DNA of 53,303 bases from Lachnospiraceae bacterium (GTDB lineage Bacteria > Bacillota > Clostridia > Lachnospirales > Lachnospiraceae): assembly GCA_017473905.1 (NCBI GenBank), contig JAFUJA010000009.1, positions 1-53,303 on the forward strand, in the 5' to 3' direction. How positions within the stretch are numbered: the stretch's first letter is position 1; each line of letters begins with the position of its first letter. Both the position numbers and the translations under genes were made by a program. Below are positions 44,048 through 53,255 of this stretch, one piece after another. The notes under the pieces were generated by a model. That model ran no database searches. It was given only the letters and a program-made list of their open reading frames with translations, and was not told the origin of the DNA.

Positions 44048-44633
44048 AGAAAAATATAAAAATGCGTTTTCGGTTTTACATACCTCCGACGATTTTATAA
44101 TGGAGGTAGAGAAGATGAAAAACAGTTATAAAAAGAGAAAGAGAAATATCGTTGCAGCGGCGGCTGCAGCAGTTGCAATGTGTGTGGTAGTGGGAGGTTC
44201 CACTTCTGCGTATGCCTGCAATGTAGGAAACATTCAGCGTCACGTACAAATCTGGTTAAAAGGGGATCAGACAGATGCAATTATGAATATTTCATCCGAC
44301 GGTTCCGTTGCAGAGTATGAAATTATCTATCAGGACGAAGAAGGTGTGGAACATACCATAAATGGCGGCGGTGTTGCCATGGAAGGTGTATCCGGTGAAG
44401 AAAGACCTCTTACGGAAGAGGAAATTATGACGTATTTAAATGAGCCGGATGTCCGCTATGAAGAGGATGGCAGTGTCTGGATTTATTGCAAAGACAAGAA
44501 GATGGAAATTACGGATAAGTTTGACGAAGAAGGAGTATGCAGGGTACAGGTACAGGGGGAAGACATTACCTATTATATAACCGCTTATTATAAAGAAGGG
44601 TGGAATATGAGTAATGATAAATTCATAGATTAA
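44034..44633 (+). CDS. Putative membrane anti-sigma factor
   Basis: The 199-residue protein starts at ATG 44034 or 44037 (AAGGAGGAATGGG upstream). A cytoplasmic N-terminus of about 35 residues (KEKYKNAFSVLHTSDDFIMEVEKMKNSYKKRKR) could bind the sigma factor. One membrane helix follows (about 38-62, rich in A and V). The acidic outer domain (about 65-199) has no clear catalytic motif. It belongs to the type paired with ECF sigma genes in Clostridia (DUF4179-like), an assignment made mainly from position and topology. The signal it senses is unknown. Confidence 0.7.
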   Translation: MMTNKEKYKNAFSVLHTSDDFIMEVEKMKNSYKKRKRNIVAAAAAAVAMCVVVGGSTSAYACNVGNIQRHVQIWLKGDQTDAIMNISSDGSVAEYEIIYQDEEGVEHTINGGGVAMEGVSGEERPLTEEEIMTYLNEPDVRYEEDGSVWIYCKDKKMEITDKFDEEGVCRVQVQGEDITYYITAYYKEGWNMSNDKFID

Positions 44634-44640
44634 TCAAAAA

Positions 44641-44670
44641 CGAGGAATAGTGAGTGGATACTATTCCTCG
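44641..44670. terminator. Bidirectional terminator overlapping the histidine kinase 3' end
   Basis: CGAGGAATAGT (44641-44651) pairs with ACTATTCCTCG (44660-44670), with A tracts before and T/A tracts after. It serves the anti-sigma gene and the kinase gene from opposite sides. The last codons of the kinase form its right arm. Confidence 0.8.
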
Positions 44671-46085
44671 TTTAAATTTTCGGAAAGCGGCAGGGTGAAA
44701 ATAAACTCACTTCCTTCCCCTTCCGTACTGATTACGTTAATGTTTTCCCCGTGGGCACGAATGATTTCACGGGTGATGGACAGACCTAAGCCGGTGCCCT
44801 TTTTATCCTTGCCTCGGGATAAATCCGTTTTATAGAAACGGTCCCAAATCTGGCGAATGCTTTCTTTGGGGATTCCGATGCCCTGGTCTTTTACGCTGAC
44901 CAGAACTTTGTTGTGTTTCTCCACTGTTTCAATTCGGATAAAAGAATCCTTGTGGCTGAATTTAATAGCATTGTCCAAAAGGTTATAAAGCACCTGCTCA
45001 AGCTTGGTTACGTCACCGTGTACATACAGGTTTTCACCGGTCAGAATGAGCTGCAGGGTGATTTTTTTCTGGACGCAGGAGCCTTCAAAGGTGGCTGCGG
45101 TTTTGCGGATGATTTCATTTAAATCGAAATCCGTTTTTTCTAAAACCATGCCTTCCGTATTTAAGTTATTCAAGGTAAGTAAGCTGTTAGTCAGCTTAAT
45201 CAGACGGTCGGATTCATTCCGGACAATATTCAAATATTTTTCATACAGTTCCGGCGGAATGGTGCCGTCCAGCATAGCTTCCGAGTATCCTTTTATGGAG
45301 GTTAGGGGAGAGCGGAAATCGTGGGATACATTGGCAACCAGTTTTTTCTGGTCATCCTCACCACGGGCCAGCTCACTTGCCATATAGGAAAGTGAAGCGG
45401 CAAGATAGCCGATTTCGTCCTCACTGTCTACCTGAAACTGGTAGTGCAAATTACCGCTCGCGTATTCTTCCGTTGCTTTTGTGATTTTACGCAGCGGTCT
45501 GTAAACGAAGTTGGTAAAAAAGATAATAATGATTGAGGACAGCATAAAAAGTATCAGCAGTATGATGTAGGAAATATTCAGAAGCTGGTTGCTGAATGCC
45601 TCCAGCTCTGCAATTGCCGTATGTATTACCACATAGCCCTGCACTTTAAAATCAATCACAATGGGGGCATAAATGCTTAAGACTTCTTCTTCAAAGGAAT
45701 CATAAAAGGTTCCGACGGAGTAGTAGCTTCCTGAATTTCCGGCGGGATCGAAGCCTTCTACCACCACAGTATTGTTTACATCCATAGTGGTGGAGGAATC
45801 TAAAATGATTGAGCCGGAAGGGCTGATAATCCAAATGGTGGAAGATAAATATACATCCAGCATTTCAATTTCGTTTTGCACCGTATCCAGAGATGTAATG
45901 CTGTTGTAAAGGTCTGTTGCATAGGTGTCGGCAATCAGGGTTGCTTCTTTGTAAAGACTCTCTGCTTTGTTTCGAATCAGCATGTCCTTTGTCATGGAAG
46001 AACCGAAGGTGGCAACCACCAGAAAACCGAAGAAACCAAAGATTAAATATGCAATCAGAAACTTTAAATAAAGTGTTCTTTTCAT
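44661..46085 (-). CDS. Membrane sensor histidine kinase
   Basis: This 474-residue kinase starts at the ATG at 46085 after AAGGGAGAA. Two membrane helices (about 7-28 and 168-192) surround an extracytoplasmic sensing domain of about 140 residues. HAMP follows (about 195-245). The HisKA box is NVSHDFRSPLTSIKG, with the phospho-histidine at H255. The ATPase domain has LLDNAIKFSHKD (N box), VKDQGIGIPKE (G1) and GTGLGLSI (G2). It is 12 bp downstream of the response regulator gene and translated with it. Overall architecture is that of WalK/PhoR-type kinases; the signal is unknown. Confidence 0.92.
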   Translation of the reverse strand: MKRTLYLKFLIAYLIFGFFGFLVVATFGSSMTKDMLIRNKAESLYKEATLIADTYATDLYNSITSLDTVQNEIEMLDVYLSSTIWIISPSGSIILDSSTTMDVNNTVVVEGFDPAGNSGSYYSVGTFYDSFEEEVLSIYAPIVIDFKVQGYVVIHTAIAELEAFSNQLLNISYIILLILFMLSSIIIIFFTNFVYRPLRKITKATEEYASGNLHYQFQVDSEDEIGYLAASLSYMASELARGEDDQKKLVANVSHDFRSPLTSIKGYSEAMLDGTIPPELYEKYLNIVRNESDRLIKLTNSLLTLNNLNTEGMVLEKTDFDLNEIIRKTAATFEGSCVQKKITLQLILTGENLYVHGDVTKLEQVLYNLLDNAIKFSHKDSFIRIETVEKHNKVLVSVKDQGIGIPKESIRQIWDRFYKTDLSRGKDKKGTGLGLSITREIIRAHGENINVISTEGEGSEFIFTLPLSENLNEE

Positions 46086-46097
46086 GGGATTCTCCCT

Positions 46098-46805
46098 TTA
46101 TTTCATCACTTCAAATTTATATCCTACGCCCCATACCGTATCAATGCGCCAGCATTCATGGTCATTGATTTTTTCGCGAAGACGTTTAATGTGTACGTCC
46201 ACGGTACGGGTATCTCCCACGTATTCGTATCCCCAGATTTTATCCAGAAGCTGTTCGCGGGTAAAAACTCTTTTAGGAGAAGACGCGAGAAAATACAGAA
46301 GCTCTAACTCCTTGGGAGGCATATCGATAGGTTCGCCTTTGTAAAGAACGGAGTAGTTGGAAAGACTGACAACAAGGTCGGGATATTCCACTGTCTGCTG
46401 GCTGACTGCCTCTTCCGGAGCCGCTGCGGGTTCCATTTTATAACGACGTAAAACTGCTTTTACACGGGCAACAAGCTCTTTGGAATCAAAGGGCTTCTCC
46501 ATATAATCGTCCGCACCCAGCTCAAGCCCGAGTACTTTGTCAAAGATTTCTCCTTTGGCCGAAAGCATGATAATGGGAATCTGGGATTTGGCCCGTACCT
46601 GACGGCATACCTGATAGCCGTCGATGCCGGGAAGCATAATATCCAGCAAAATTAAATGGGGTGTAAAAGCATCCACGGCAGAAAGTGCGGATTCTCCATC
46701 GTTTACAATCATTGTTTCGAAGCATTCCTTGGTTAAGTACAGGGAAATCAGCTCTGCGATATTGTTATCGTCGTCTACAATGAGAATTTTCTGTTTCGTT
46801 GCCAT
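46098..46805 (-). CDS. OmpR-family response regulator
   Basis: The 235-residue protein starts at the ATG at 46805 after GAGGGAGGAT. The receiver domain (1-120) has the acidic pocket DDDN and the phosphoacceptor D55 in LILLDIMLPG, with conserved T/S and K in the later strands (MLSAKGEIFDK, YMEKPF). The C-terminal winged helix includes LTPREQLLD-like TREQLLDKIWGYEYVGDTRTVDVHIKRLREKI. Its partner kinase follows at once. Targets are unknown. Confidence 0.94.
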   Translation of the reverse strand: MATKQKILIVDDDNNIAELISLYLTKECFETMIVNDGESALSAVDAFTPHLILLDIMLPGIDGYQVCRQVRAKSQIPIIMLSAKGEIFDKVLGLELGADDYMEKPFDSKELVARVKAVLRRYKMEPAAAPEEAVSQQTVEYPDLVVSLSNYSVLYKGEPIDMPPKELELLYFLASSPKRVFTREQLLDKIWGYEYVGDTRTVDVHIKRLREKINDHECWRIDTVWGVGYKFEVMK

Positions 46806-46832
46806 AACGTATCCTCCCTCTTTTACATAAAA

Positions 46833-49193
46833 TTATTTGAATTCTACTATGGTTACACCTGCGTCGCCTTCCCCGAATTCACCCAGACGGAAGGATTTGA
46901 CGTAGTGAAGTTTTTTCACATGTTTGTGTACTGCCTGACGCAGTGCGCCGGTTCCCTTGCCGTGTACCACACGTACGCTGTTTAAGTGGGACAGATATGC
47001 GTCATCCAGATATTTATCCAGCTCCGCAAGGGCTTCGTCCACGGTTCTTCCCAGAAGATTGATTTCGGGAGAAATGGTGGAAGACTTGGAGAAGGCGCCA
47101 CTGTAGGTAAGGCGTTTTTCTTTGCCGGTTGTGGGGGCATCTTCCTGAATTAACTGCAAATCCTTAATGTTTGCCTGGGTTCGCATGATACCGCACTGGA
47201 CAAAAAGGTTTCCTTTTGCGTCCGGCTTGGTGTGTACTGTTCCTTTTAAGCCCATGGAGATGATTTTTACCGTATCTCCGATTAAAAGGTCTTCCGCCTT
47301 TAAAACGGTGTGATGCTCTTTCTTTTTCTCTGTTTTAAGAGCATCACTTTTGGCTGAAATCTTGTTACGCAGCTTCTGGCGGGTTTTTTCCATATCCTGT
47401 ATGGAGCCGCCTTTCTGGTAGGAACGGATTGCCTTGTCGGCGGTGTCTTTTGCTTCCTGCAGAATTTCTCTTGCCTCTTCGTTGGCTTCCCGTAAAATGC
47501 GCTCCTTGCTTTCTTCCAGCTTCCGCTGTTTGGCAGCAATGTCTTCCTGTAAGGAATGCATTTTTTTCTTATAAGCCTCTATTTCAAGACGTTCATTTTC
47601 GATGGTGATTCTGGATTGCTCAAGGTCGGATAAAAGGTCCTCGAAGCTTTCCTTTTCTTCGCTGATTTCTTCCTTTGCCCTGTCGATGATATCCATGGGA
47701 AGGCCAAGCTTCTGGGAAATCGCGAAAGCATTACTTTTACCCGGAATACCTACAAGAATACGGTAGGTGGGAGAAAGTGTTTCCACGTCAAATTCACAGC
47801 TGGCATTCTCCACGAAAGGCGTGGATAGTGCAAAAACCTTTAACTCGCTGTAGTGGGTGGTTGCCATGGTGCGGATTCCCCTGTCATGGAGATACCGTAA
47901 AATGGCGATTGCCAGTGCCGCACCCTCCGTAGGGTCCGTTCCCGCACAAAGCTCATCAAAGAGACAGAGGGAATCTCCGTCTGCATGTTTTAAAATAGAT
48001 ATAATGTTGGTCATGTGGGCAGAGAAGGTACTTAAACTCTGTTCAATGCTCTGCTCGTCACCGATGTCTGCAAAAATCTCGTTAAAAACACACAATTCGC
48101 TCCGGTCCTTTGCAGGGATATGCAGACCGGACTGTCCCATGGCACAAAACAGGCCTACTGTTTTTAAGGAAACAGTTTTACCGCCGGTATTGGGGCCGGT
48201 CACAACAAGAAGGTCGAAGTCGGTACCTAAAGAGATGTCGATGGGTACTACTTTTTTAGAATCGATTAAGGGGTGACGGGCCTTGTTTAATTTCAGGGTT
48301 TTCTCCTGATGATATATGGGTTTGGATGCATTCTGTGCAAGGGCAAGACCGCCTTTGGCAAATATAAAATCAAGCTCTGTCAGCGCATCCTGATTTCCCA
48401 GCAGTTCCGTGGCATTTTCTCCGGCGAGACTGCTTAAATTCCCCAGAATGATTTCGATTTCTTCCGCTTCCTGCATGGATAATTCCTGAAGCTTGTTGTT
48501 TAATTCCACAATGGCAGCAGGCTCGATAAAGAAGGTGGAACCTGCCTTGGACTGGTCATGCACCATACCGTGTACCATGCCCTTGTATTCTGCCTTGACT
48601 GGAATACAGTAACGGTTGTTTCGCTGGGTAATGACCGCATCCTGCAAATAGGTGCGGTAGGTGGAATTCACCATGGTATTTAACTGGCTGTGTATTTTCT
48701 CGCCGGTAAGCATCATACTGCGGCGGATGTGTTTTAAGGCAGGGCTTGCATCATCCGCAACTTCTTCTTCCGAGATGAGACAGCGGCGGATTTCCTTGGA
48801 AAGGTTCACCAGAGGCACAAGTACCTCAAAAAGACCGGTTAAGGTATCATCCGGCTCATCTTCACGTTCTTTTTTACCGTATTGTTTTACACGGGCGGCA
48901 CATTCCGCCAAAGATGCGATGCGTAAAAGCTCCGACGGGGAAAGGGATACCCCCAGGGTTAGGTTCTGTAAAGTGCGGTATAAATCGTAATTTCCCTGAA
49001 AGGAAATCCGTCCTTTCCGTAAAAGTCTTGCGGCCGCATCCGCAGTGTTGGTCTGGGCTTTTTCAATCAGTCCCATGTCCGTTCCCGGTTCCAGTGCCTC
49101 GCATTTTCTTTTCCCCAAAGGGGAAGATGCGTGGTCGCATAAAAGTGTAATTATTTTATCGTATTCCAAAATACGCAATGCTCGTTCGTTCAT
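46833..49193 (-). CDS. mutS2: MutS2 endonuclease/ATPase
   Basis: MutS2 resolves branched DNA and, in Bacillus, rescues collided ribosomes. The 786-residue protein starts at the ATG at 49193 after TCGGAGAG. It lacks the mismatch-recognition domain of MutS. The MutS core is followed by the ATPase domain, with Walker A VVTGPNTGGKTVSLKT and the signature CLFDELCAGTDPTEGAAL (Walker B). A long coiled-coil segment comes next (about 515-620), then KOW and the C-terminal Smr nuclease domain (INLLGRTVDEALAEL and VRVVHGKGTGALRQAVH). The gene is divergent from the HtrA-like gene; the 188-bp gap between them holds a TATACT box at 49310-49315 for the plus strand and no other clear feature. Confidence 0.95.
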   Translation of the reverse strand: MNERALRILEYDKIITLLCDHASSPLGKRKCEALEPGTDMGLIEKAQTNTADAAARLLRKGRISFQGNYDLYRTLQNLTLGVSLSPSELLRIASLAECAARVKQYGKKEREDEPDDTLTGLFEVLVPLVNLSKEIRRCLISEEEVADDASPALKHIRRSMMLTGEKIHSQLNTMVNSTYRTYLQDAVITQRNNRYCIPVKAEYKGMVHGMVHDQSKAGSTFFIEPAAIVELNNKLQELSMQEAEEIEIILGNLSSLAGENATELLGNQDALTELDFIFAKGGLALAQNASKPIYHQEKTLKLNKARHPLIDSKKVVPIDISLGTDFDLLVVTGPNTGGKTVSLKTVGLFCAMGQSGLHIPAKDRSELCVFNEIFADIGDEQSIEQSLSTFSAHMTNIISILKHADGDSLCLFDELCAGTDPTEGAALAIAILRYLHDRGIRTMATTHYSELKVFALSTPFVENASCEFDVETLSPTYRILVGIPGKSNAFAISQKLGLPMDIIDRAKEEISEEKESFEDLLSDLEQSRITIENERLEIEAYKKKMHSLQEDIAAKQRKLEESKERILREANEEAREILQEAKDTADKAIRSYQKGGSIQDMEKTRQKLRNKISAKSDALKTEKKKEHHTVLKAEDLLIGDTVKIISMGLKGTVHTKPDAKGNLFVQCGIMRTQANIKDLQLIQEDAPTTGKEKRLTYSGAFSKSSTISPEINLLGRTVDEALAELDKYLDDAYLSHLNSVRVVHGKGTGALRQAVHKHVKKLHYVKSFRLGEFGEGDAGVTIVEFK

Positions 49194-49381
49194 GTTTCTC
49201 TCCGATTTTACTTCATGGATTCCTTCGTTTCCAAAAGGAATGCAAATACTTTTTTTATAATAACATAGTTTAGAATAAAATGCTATTTTCTATTATCTTC
49301 TTTTTATGGTATACTAACGGAGGAAGTGTGCCCGGATTCGGGTTTGTATAAAAGTGAAATACGAAAAATCGGAGGAAAAGG

Positions 49382-50692
49382 ATGAAAGAGCAGCAGGATA
49401 GCGATTATTCCTTTTTACAGGAGAAAATAAAAGAACGTCCCATTAACCGTAAAAAGCTTTTCAGAAACATGATAACCACTGCGACTTTTGCCGTAGTATT
49501 CGGCTTTGTGGCCTGTTTCGTGTTCATTCTTCTGGAACCGGTTATCAGCAGCTGGATTGACCCTACCCTGAATCAGCCGGAGGAAAATATCGTGGTACTT
49601 CCCACGGAGGAAGAGGAAAAACTTCTGGAAGATATGGTGCAGGATGAAGAAGAACTTCTGGAGAACCAGCAGACCACCACGGGACAGCTTTCCAGTACGG
49701 TTTCTGACCGGGAACTTCAGGTAACGGATTATCAGATGCTTTATGACCGGTTGGGCGAGGTGGCAAGAGAGGCAGAGAAAAGTGTGGTAAAAGTAACCGG
49801 CGTCAGCTCCGGAACCAATTGGTTTCATAACACAACGGAGCGTGAAAACGAAACTTCCGGCCTCATTATTACCGACAATACCACAGAGCTTCTGATACTT
49901 ACTTACTACGATGTCATAAAAGATGCTACGGAAATAGTGGTAACCTTTTGCAATGATGAGCAGGTTGTTGCTACCATTAAGAAGGATGATAAAAATACGG
50001 GTCTTGCGGTAATTGCCATTGATTTAAAAGTGATTTCGGAAGAGACCAAAAAAGAGATTGCCTACGCAACTCTGGGCAGTTCCAATTCCGGAAATCTTGT
50101 GGGTGATTTGGTGATTGCCCTGGGCGGGCCCATGGGATATACGGAGTCTCGTTGTTATGGAATGGTAACTTCCGCTGCAGCCCGTATCAGTCTGGTAGAT
50201 ATGAATTACCGTCTTTTGACCACGGATATTTACGGTAGTAAAAATGCTTTTGGAATTCTTGTAAACACCAGAGGTCAGGTAATCGGTATCATCAGTCAGA
50301 AATACAATACTTCCGATTTGCAGAATCAGGTTTCCGCAATCGGCATTACGGAGCTGAAAAAGGTTGTGGAAAACCTTTCCAATAAGAAAGATACTACCAT
50401 GCTTGGTGTGTATGTGACGGATGTGACGGAGGAAGCCAAAACCCATTTGGGTGTGCCTGACGGCGCATATGTTACGGATGTAAAAATCAACTCTCCCGCC
50501 ATGCTTACCGGCATCAGCCGCGGGGATGTTATTACGGCGGTGGAAGATGCCGTGGTAACAAGCGTATCCGAGTACATTACCGAACTTCGTAAACACCACC
50601 CCGGGCAGGTCGTTACCATCACCCTTATGCGTTCCAGCGTAGACGGCTATAAGGAAATGGATGTAAAAGTTACGTTGGAAGCATTGGAATAA
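49382..50692 (+). CDS. HtrA-like PDZ pseudoprotease
   Basis: This 436-residue membrane protein starts at ATG 49382 (TCGGAGGAAAAGG). One N-terminal helix (about 32-52) and an acidic linker (about 60-115) come first. A trypsin-like domain follows (about 120-330), then a PDZ domain (about 340-430). The fold pattern of HtrA/DegP is clear, but the catalytic residues are not. His is Asp (LTYYDV, D177, where the family has LTNxHV). The second residue is T/G in NTGLAVIAI instead of TDLAV. The active serine is Ala (YGSKNAFGILVN, A289, instead of GNSGGPLVN). It should be a non-proteolytic binding or regulatory protein anchored at the membrane. Confidence 0.85.
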   Translation: MKEQQDSDYSFLQEKIKERPINRKKLFRNMITTATFAVVFGFVACFVFILLEPVISSWIDPTLNQPEENIVVLPTEEEEKLLEDMVQDEEELLENQQTTTGQLSSTVSDRELQVTDYQMLYDRLGEVAREAEKSVVKVTGVSSGTNWFHNTTERENETSGLIITDNTTELLILTYYDVIKDATEIVVTFCNDEQVVATIKKDDKNTGLAVIAIDLKVISEETKKEIAYATLGSSNSGNLVGDLVIALGGPMGYTESRCYGMVTSAAARISLVDMNYRLLTTDIYGSKNAFGILVNTRGQVIGIISQKYNTSDLQNQVSAIGITELKKVVENLSNKKDTTMLGVYVTDVTEEAKTHLGVPDGAYVTDVKINSPAMLTGISRGDVITAVEDAVVTSVSEYITELRKHHPGQVVTITLMRSSVDGYKEMDVKVTLEALE

Positions 50693-50717
50693 AAGAAAAG
50701 AAAGTGAGATTTTTAAC

Positions 50718-51662
50718 ATGAGATATATTCAGGAATTAAAAGAAGGAAGCGCAATTAAGGATGTGTACCTCTGCAAGCAGAAAAATGCTGCAACCACCAA
50801 AAACGGTAAGGAATACTACAATGTTATTTTACAGGATAAAACAGGCACCATTGATGCCAAAGTGTGGGAGCCCAACAGCTTTGGCATTGCTGAATTTTCC
50901 GCCCATGACTATGTGTTTATCAATGGGGACGTAACCTCTTTTAACGGTGCTTTGCAGGTAAACATCAAACAGGCAAGAGTGGCGGACGAAGGAGACTATA
51001 ATGAGGCGGATTATTTCCCCGTCAGTTCTAAAAATATCGATGAAATGTATAATGAACTTCTGGGCATTATTAAGGGCATCGGAAACAAGGATTTGAAGAA
51101 ACTTTTGGAAGCGTTTTTTGTGGAAGACGAGAAGTTTATCGCAGCTTTTAAAAAGTCTTCAGCCGCAAAAACCGTGCATCACGGCTTCATCGGCGGCCTG
51201 CTGGAGCATACCTTAAGCGTTACCAGGCTGTGTGCTTATTACTGTACCACTTATCCTGCATTGAAGAAGGATTTGCTTCTGACTGCGGCAATTTTACATG
51301 ATATCGGTAAGGTAAAAGAGTTTTCTCCTTTCCCGGATAATGACTACACCGATGACGGCAATCTTTTAGGTCATATTGTGATGGGTGTTGAAATGATTAC
51401 GGATAAGGTGAGAGGAATTCCTGAGTTTTCCAAGGTTTTGGAAAGCGAGTTAAAGCATTGTATTGTTTCACACCACGGCAAATTGGAGTTTGGTTCCCCC
51501 AAGGTTCCGGCCCTGATGGAAGCGGTTGCCTTAAACTATGCGGACGATACCGATGCGAAGCTTCAGATGTTTACAGAACTTATCAATAAAACAGATACTT
51601 ATGACTGGTTGGGCTATAACCGCTTGCTTGAAAGCAACGTAAGACTTACCAGAGGAGAATAA
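50718..51662 (+). CDS. yhaM: YhaM-type 3'-5' exoribonuclease
   Basis: It is a metal-dependent exonuclease that degrades RNA and single-stranded DNA from the 3' end. The 314-residue product starts at ATG 50718. An OB-fold nucleic-acid binding domain (1-95) is followed by an HD domain. The HD domain shows VHHGFIGGLLEHTLSV, AAILHDIGKVKEFS (the HD pair), and HCIVSHHGKLEFGSP further on. The length is that of Bacillus YhaM. It follows the HtrA-like gene by 25 bp and is likely in the same transcript. Confidence 0.93.
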   Translation: MRYIQELKEGSAIKDVYLCKQKNAATTKNGKEYYNVILQDKTGTIDAKVWEPNSFGIAEFSAHDYVFINGDVTSFNGALQVNIKQARVADEGDYNEADYFPVSSKNIDEMYNELLGIIKGIGNKDLKKLLEAFFVEDEKFIAAFKKSSAAKTVHHGFIGGLLEHTLSVTRLCAYYCTTYPALKKDLLLTAAILHDIGKVKEFSPFPDNDYTDDGNLLGHIVMGVEMITDKVRGIPEFSKVLESELKHCIVSHHGKLEFGSPKVPALMEAVALNYADDTDAKLQMFTELINKTDTYDWLGYNRLLESNVRLTRGE

Positions 51663-51674
51663 AAACATAAAATC

Positions 51675-51713
51675 GGGCAGACGGATTGTTCCGTAAGGGA
51701 TAAAAGTCTGCCC
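51675..51713 (+). terminator. Weak terminator or attenuator between yhaM and the methyltransferase gene
   Basis: GGGCAGAC (51675-51682) pairs with GTCTGCCC (51706-51713), followed by TTGTTGT. An inner hairpin ACGGA/TCCGT (51681-51694) competes with part of the stem. The interrupted T-run and the inner stem suggest partial rather than full termination. Confidence 0.45.
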
Positions 51714-51734
51714 TTGTTGTATAAAGGATTAAAT

Positions 51735-53204
51735 ATGGACATGTATAAAAAAGGCGATTGCCTGACAATTATAATTGAGGATATTGATACGGAGGGACAG
51801 GGCATCGGCAAGGCCGATGGCTATACTCTCTTTGTAAAAGACGCCCTTGTAGGGGATAAGGCGAAAGTAAAAATCATGAAGGCAAAGAAAAATTATGCCT
51901 TTGCACGGTTGGAGGAGATTATTGAACCTTCTGCCCATCGTATTGAGCCTAAGTGTGAGCATCACCGCCGTTGCGGCGGCTGTCAGCTGCAGTGTCTGTC
52001 CTATGAAGCACAGCTTGCTTTTAAAGAGAAAAAAGTACGGAACAATCTGGTGCGAATCGGAGGTTTTACGGAGGAAGAAATCGATAAGGTAATGCAGCCC
52101 ATTATCGGCATGGAAGTGCCTTTTTATTACCGTAATAAGGCTCAGTACCCTGTCGGCAGAGATAAAAAGACCGGAAAAGCAGTAGCGGGCTTTTATGCCC
52201 AGCGTACCCATGACATTATTCCGAATACGGAGTGTGCCCTGGGGGTGGCTGAAAACAAGGAGATTCTGGAGAGGATTCTTGCATGGATGGAGCAGTGTAA
52301 GGTGTCTGCCTACGACGAGACAACGGGAGCTGGGCTGGTGCGCCATGTGCTGATTCGCAAAGGTTTCGTCAGCGGAGAACTGATGGTTTGCCTTGTGGTA
52401 AACGGTAAGGAGCTGCCCGGAGAAGATGCTCTTATTGACACTTTAAAAGAAGTGCCCGGCATGAAGAGTATTTCCATCAGCATCAATCGGGAAAATACCA
52501 ATGTTATTATGGGGAAAACAATCCGTACCATTTGGGGAAGTGATACCATAGAGGATACGCTCGGAGGCATCAGATTCCGGATTTCACCTTTATCCTTTTA
52601 TCAGGTAAATCCCGTACAGACAGAGAAACTGTACGCAAAGGCTGTGGAGTTTGCAGGTCTTACCGGAAAGGAAAGTGTGTGGGATTTATATTGCGGTATC
52701 GGCACCATTTCCCTTTTTATGGCGAAAAATGCAGGGAAGGTATACGGTGTTGAAATTATTCCGGAGGCCATTGAAGATGCCAAGGGAAATGCAGAACGGA
52801 ACGGCTTTACCAATACGGAATTTTTTGTGGGCAAGGCAGAAGAGGTTTTGCCGGAGTTTTATGAGAAAGCGGGTAAAACGGCAGAATTGGATGCCGGACA
52901 CGTCGAGGCAGAATTCAACGAAGCCGGAAATGCATCACCGGACAGCGAAGCAGACATGCTTCATCCGGATGTGATTGTGGTAGACCCGCCCCGTAAGGGC
53001 TGCGATGTCCAGTGCCTTGATACGATGCTGAAAATGCAACCGGAGCGAATCGTATATGTCAGCTGCGACAGTGCCACCCTGGCGAGGGATTTAAAGATTT
53101 TATGCGAGGGCGGATATGAGTTGAAGAAGGCTGTGTGCGTGGATATGTTTGGGATGACGGTGCATGTGGAGTGCGTAACACTGCTCCAAAGGAAAAATAC
53201 CTGA
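51735..53204 (+). CDS. rlmD: 23S rRNA (uracil-5-)-methyltransferase, RlmD/TrmA family
   Basis: It makes m5U in 23S rRNA, using SAM. The 489-residue protein starts at ATG 51735 (AAAGGA upstream). Order of parts: TRAM domain (about 1-60), a [4Fe-4S] cysteine cluster (CEHHRRCGGCQLQC, then a further cysteine at TECALG), and the methyltransferase domain with WDLYCGIGTISLFMAKNA (motif I). Nucleophile Cys is in VYVSCDSATLARD. VVDPPRKGCD is motif IV. Between motif I and IV, about 30 low-complexity residues (about 385-415, rich in E, A, G and D) appear to be an insertion. Firmicute paralogues include RlmCD; I cannot decide which site it modifies. Confidence 0.9.
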   Translation: MDMYKKGDCLTIIIEDIDTEGQGIGKADGYTLFVKDALVGDKAKVKIMKAKKNYAFARLEEIIEPSAHRIEPKCEHHRRCGGCQLQCLSYEAQLAFKEKKVRNNLVRIGGFTEEEIDKVMQPIIGMEVPFYYRNKAQYPVGRDKKTGKAVAGFYAQRTHDIIPNTECALGVAENKEILERILAWMEQCKVSAYDETTGAGLVRHVLIRKGFVSGELMVCLVVNGKELPGEDALIDTLKEVPGMKSISISINRENTNVIMGKTIRTIWGSDTIEDTLGGIRFRISPLSFYQVNPVQTEKLYAKAVEFAGLTGKESVWDLYCGIGTISLFMAKNAGKVYGVEIIPEAIEDAKGNAERNGFTNTEFFVGKAEEVLPEFYEKAGKTAELDAGHVEAEFNEAGNASPDSEADMLHPDVIVVDPPRKGCDVQCLDTMLKMQPERIVYVSCDSATLARDLKILCEGGYELKKAVCVDMFGMTVHVECVTLLQRKNT

Positions 53205-53221
53205 AACTCCTTGAATTTAGG

Positions 53222-53255
53222 CACTTTGAGCGACATATACTCTTCTCTCAAAGTG
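53222..53255. repeat. Inverted repeat at the end of the window
   Basis: CACTTTGAG (53222-53230) pairs with CTCAAAGTG (53247-53255) after a 16-nt loop. No clear T-run follows. It lies in the last 99 bp of the window, which hold no supported gene, and may be a terminator for the methyltransferase gene. Confidence 0.4.
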
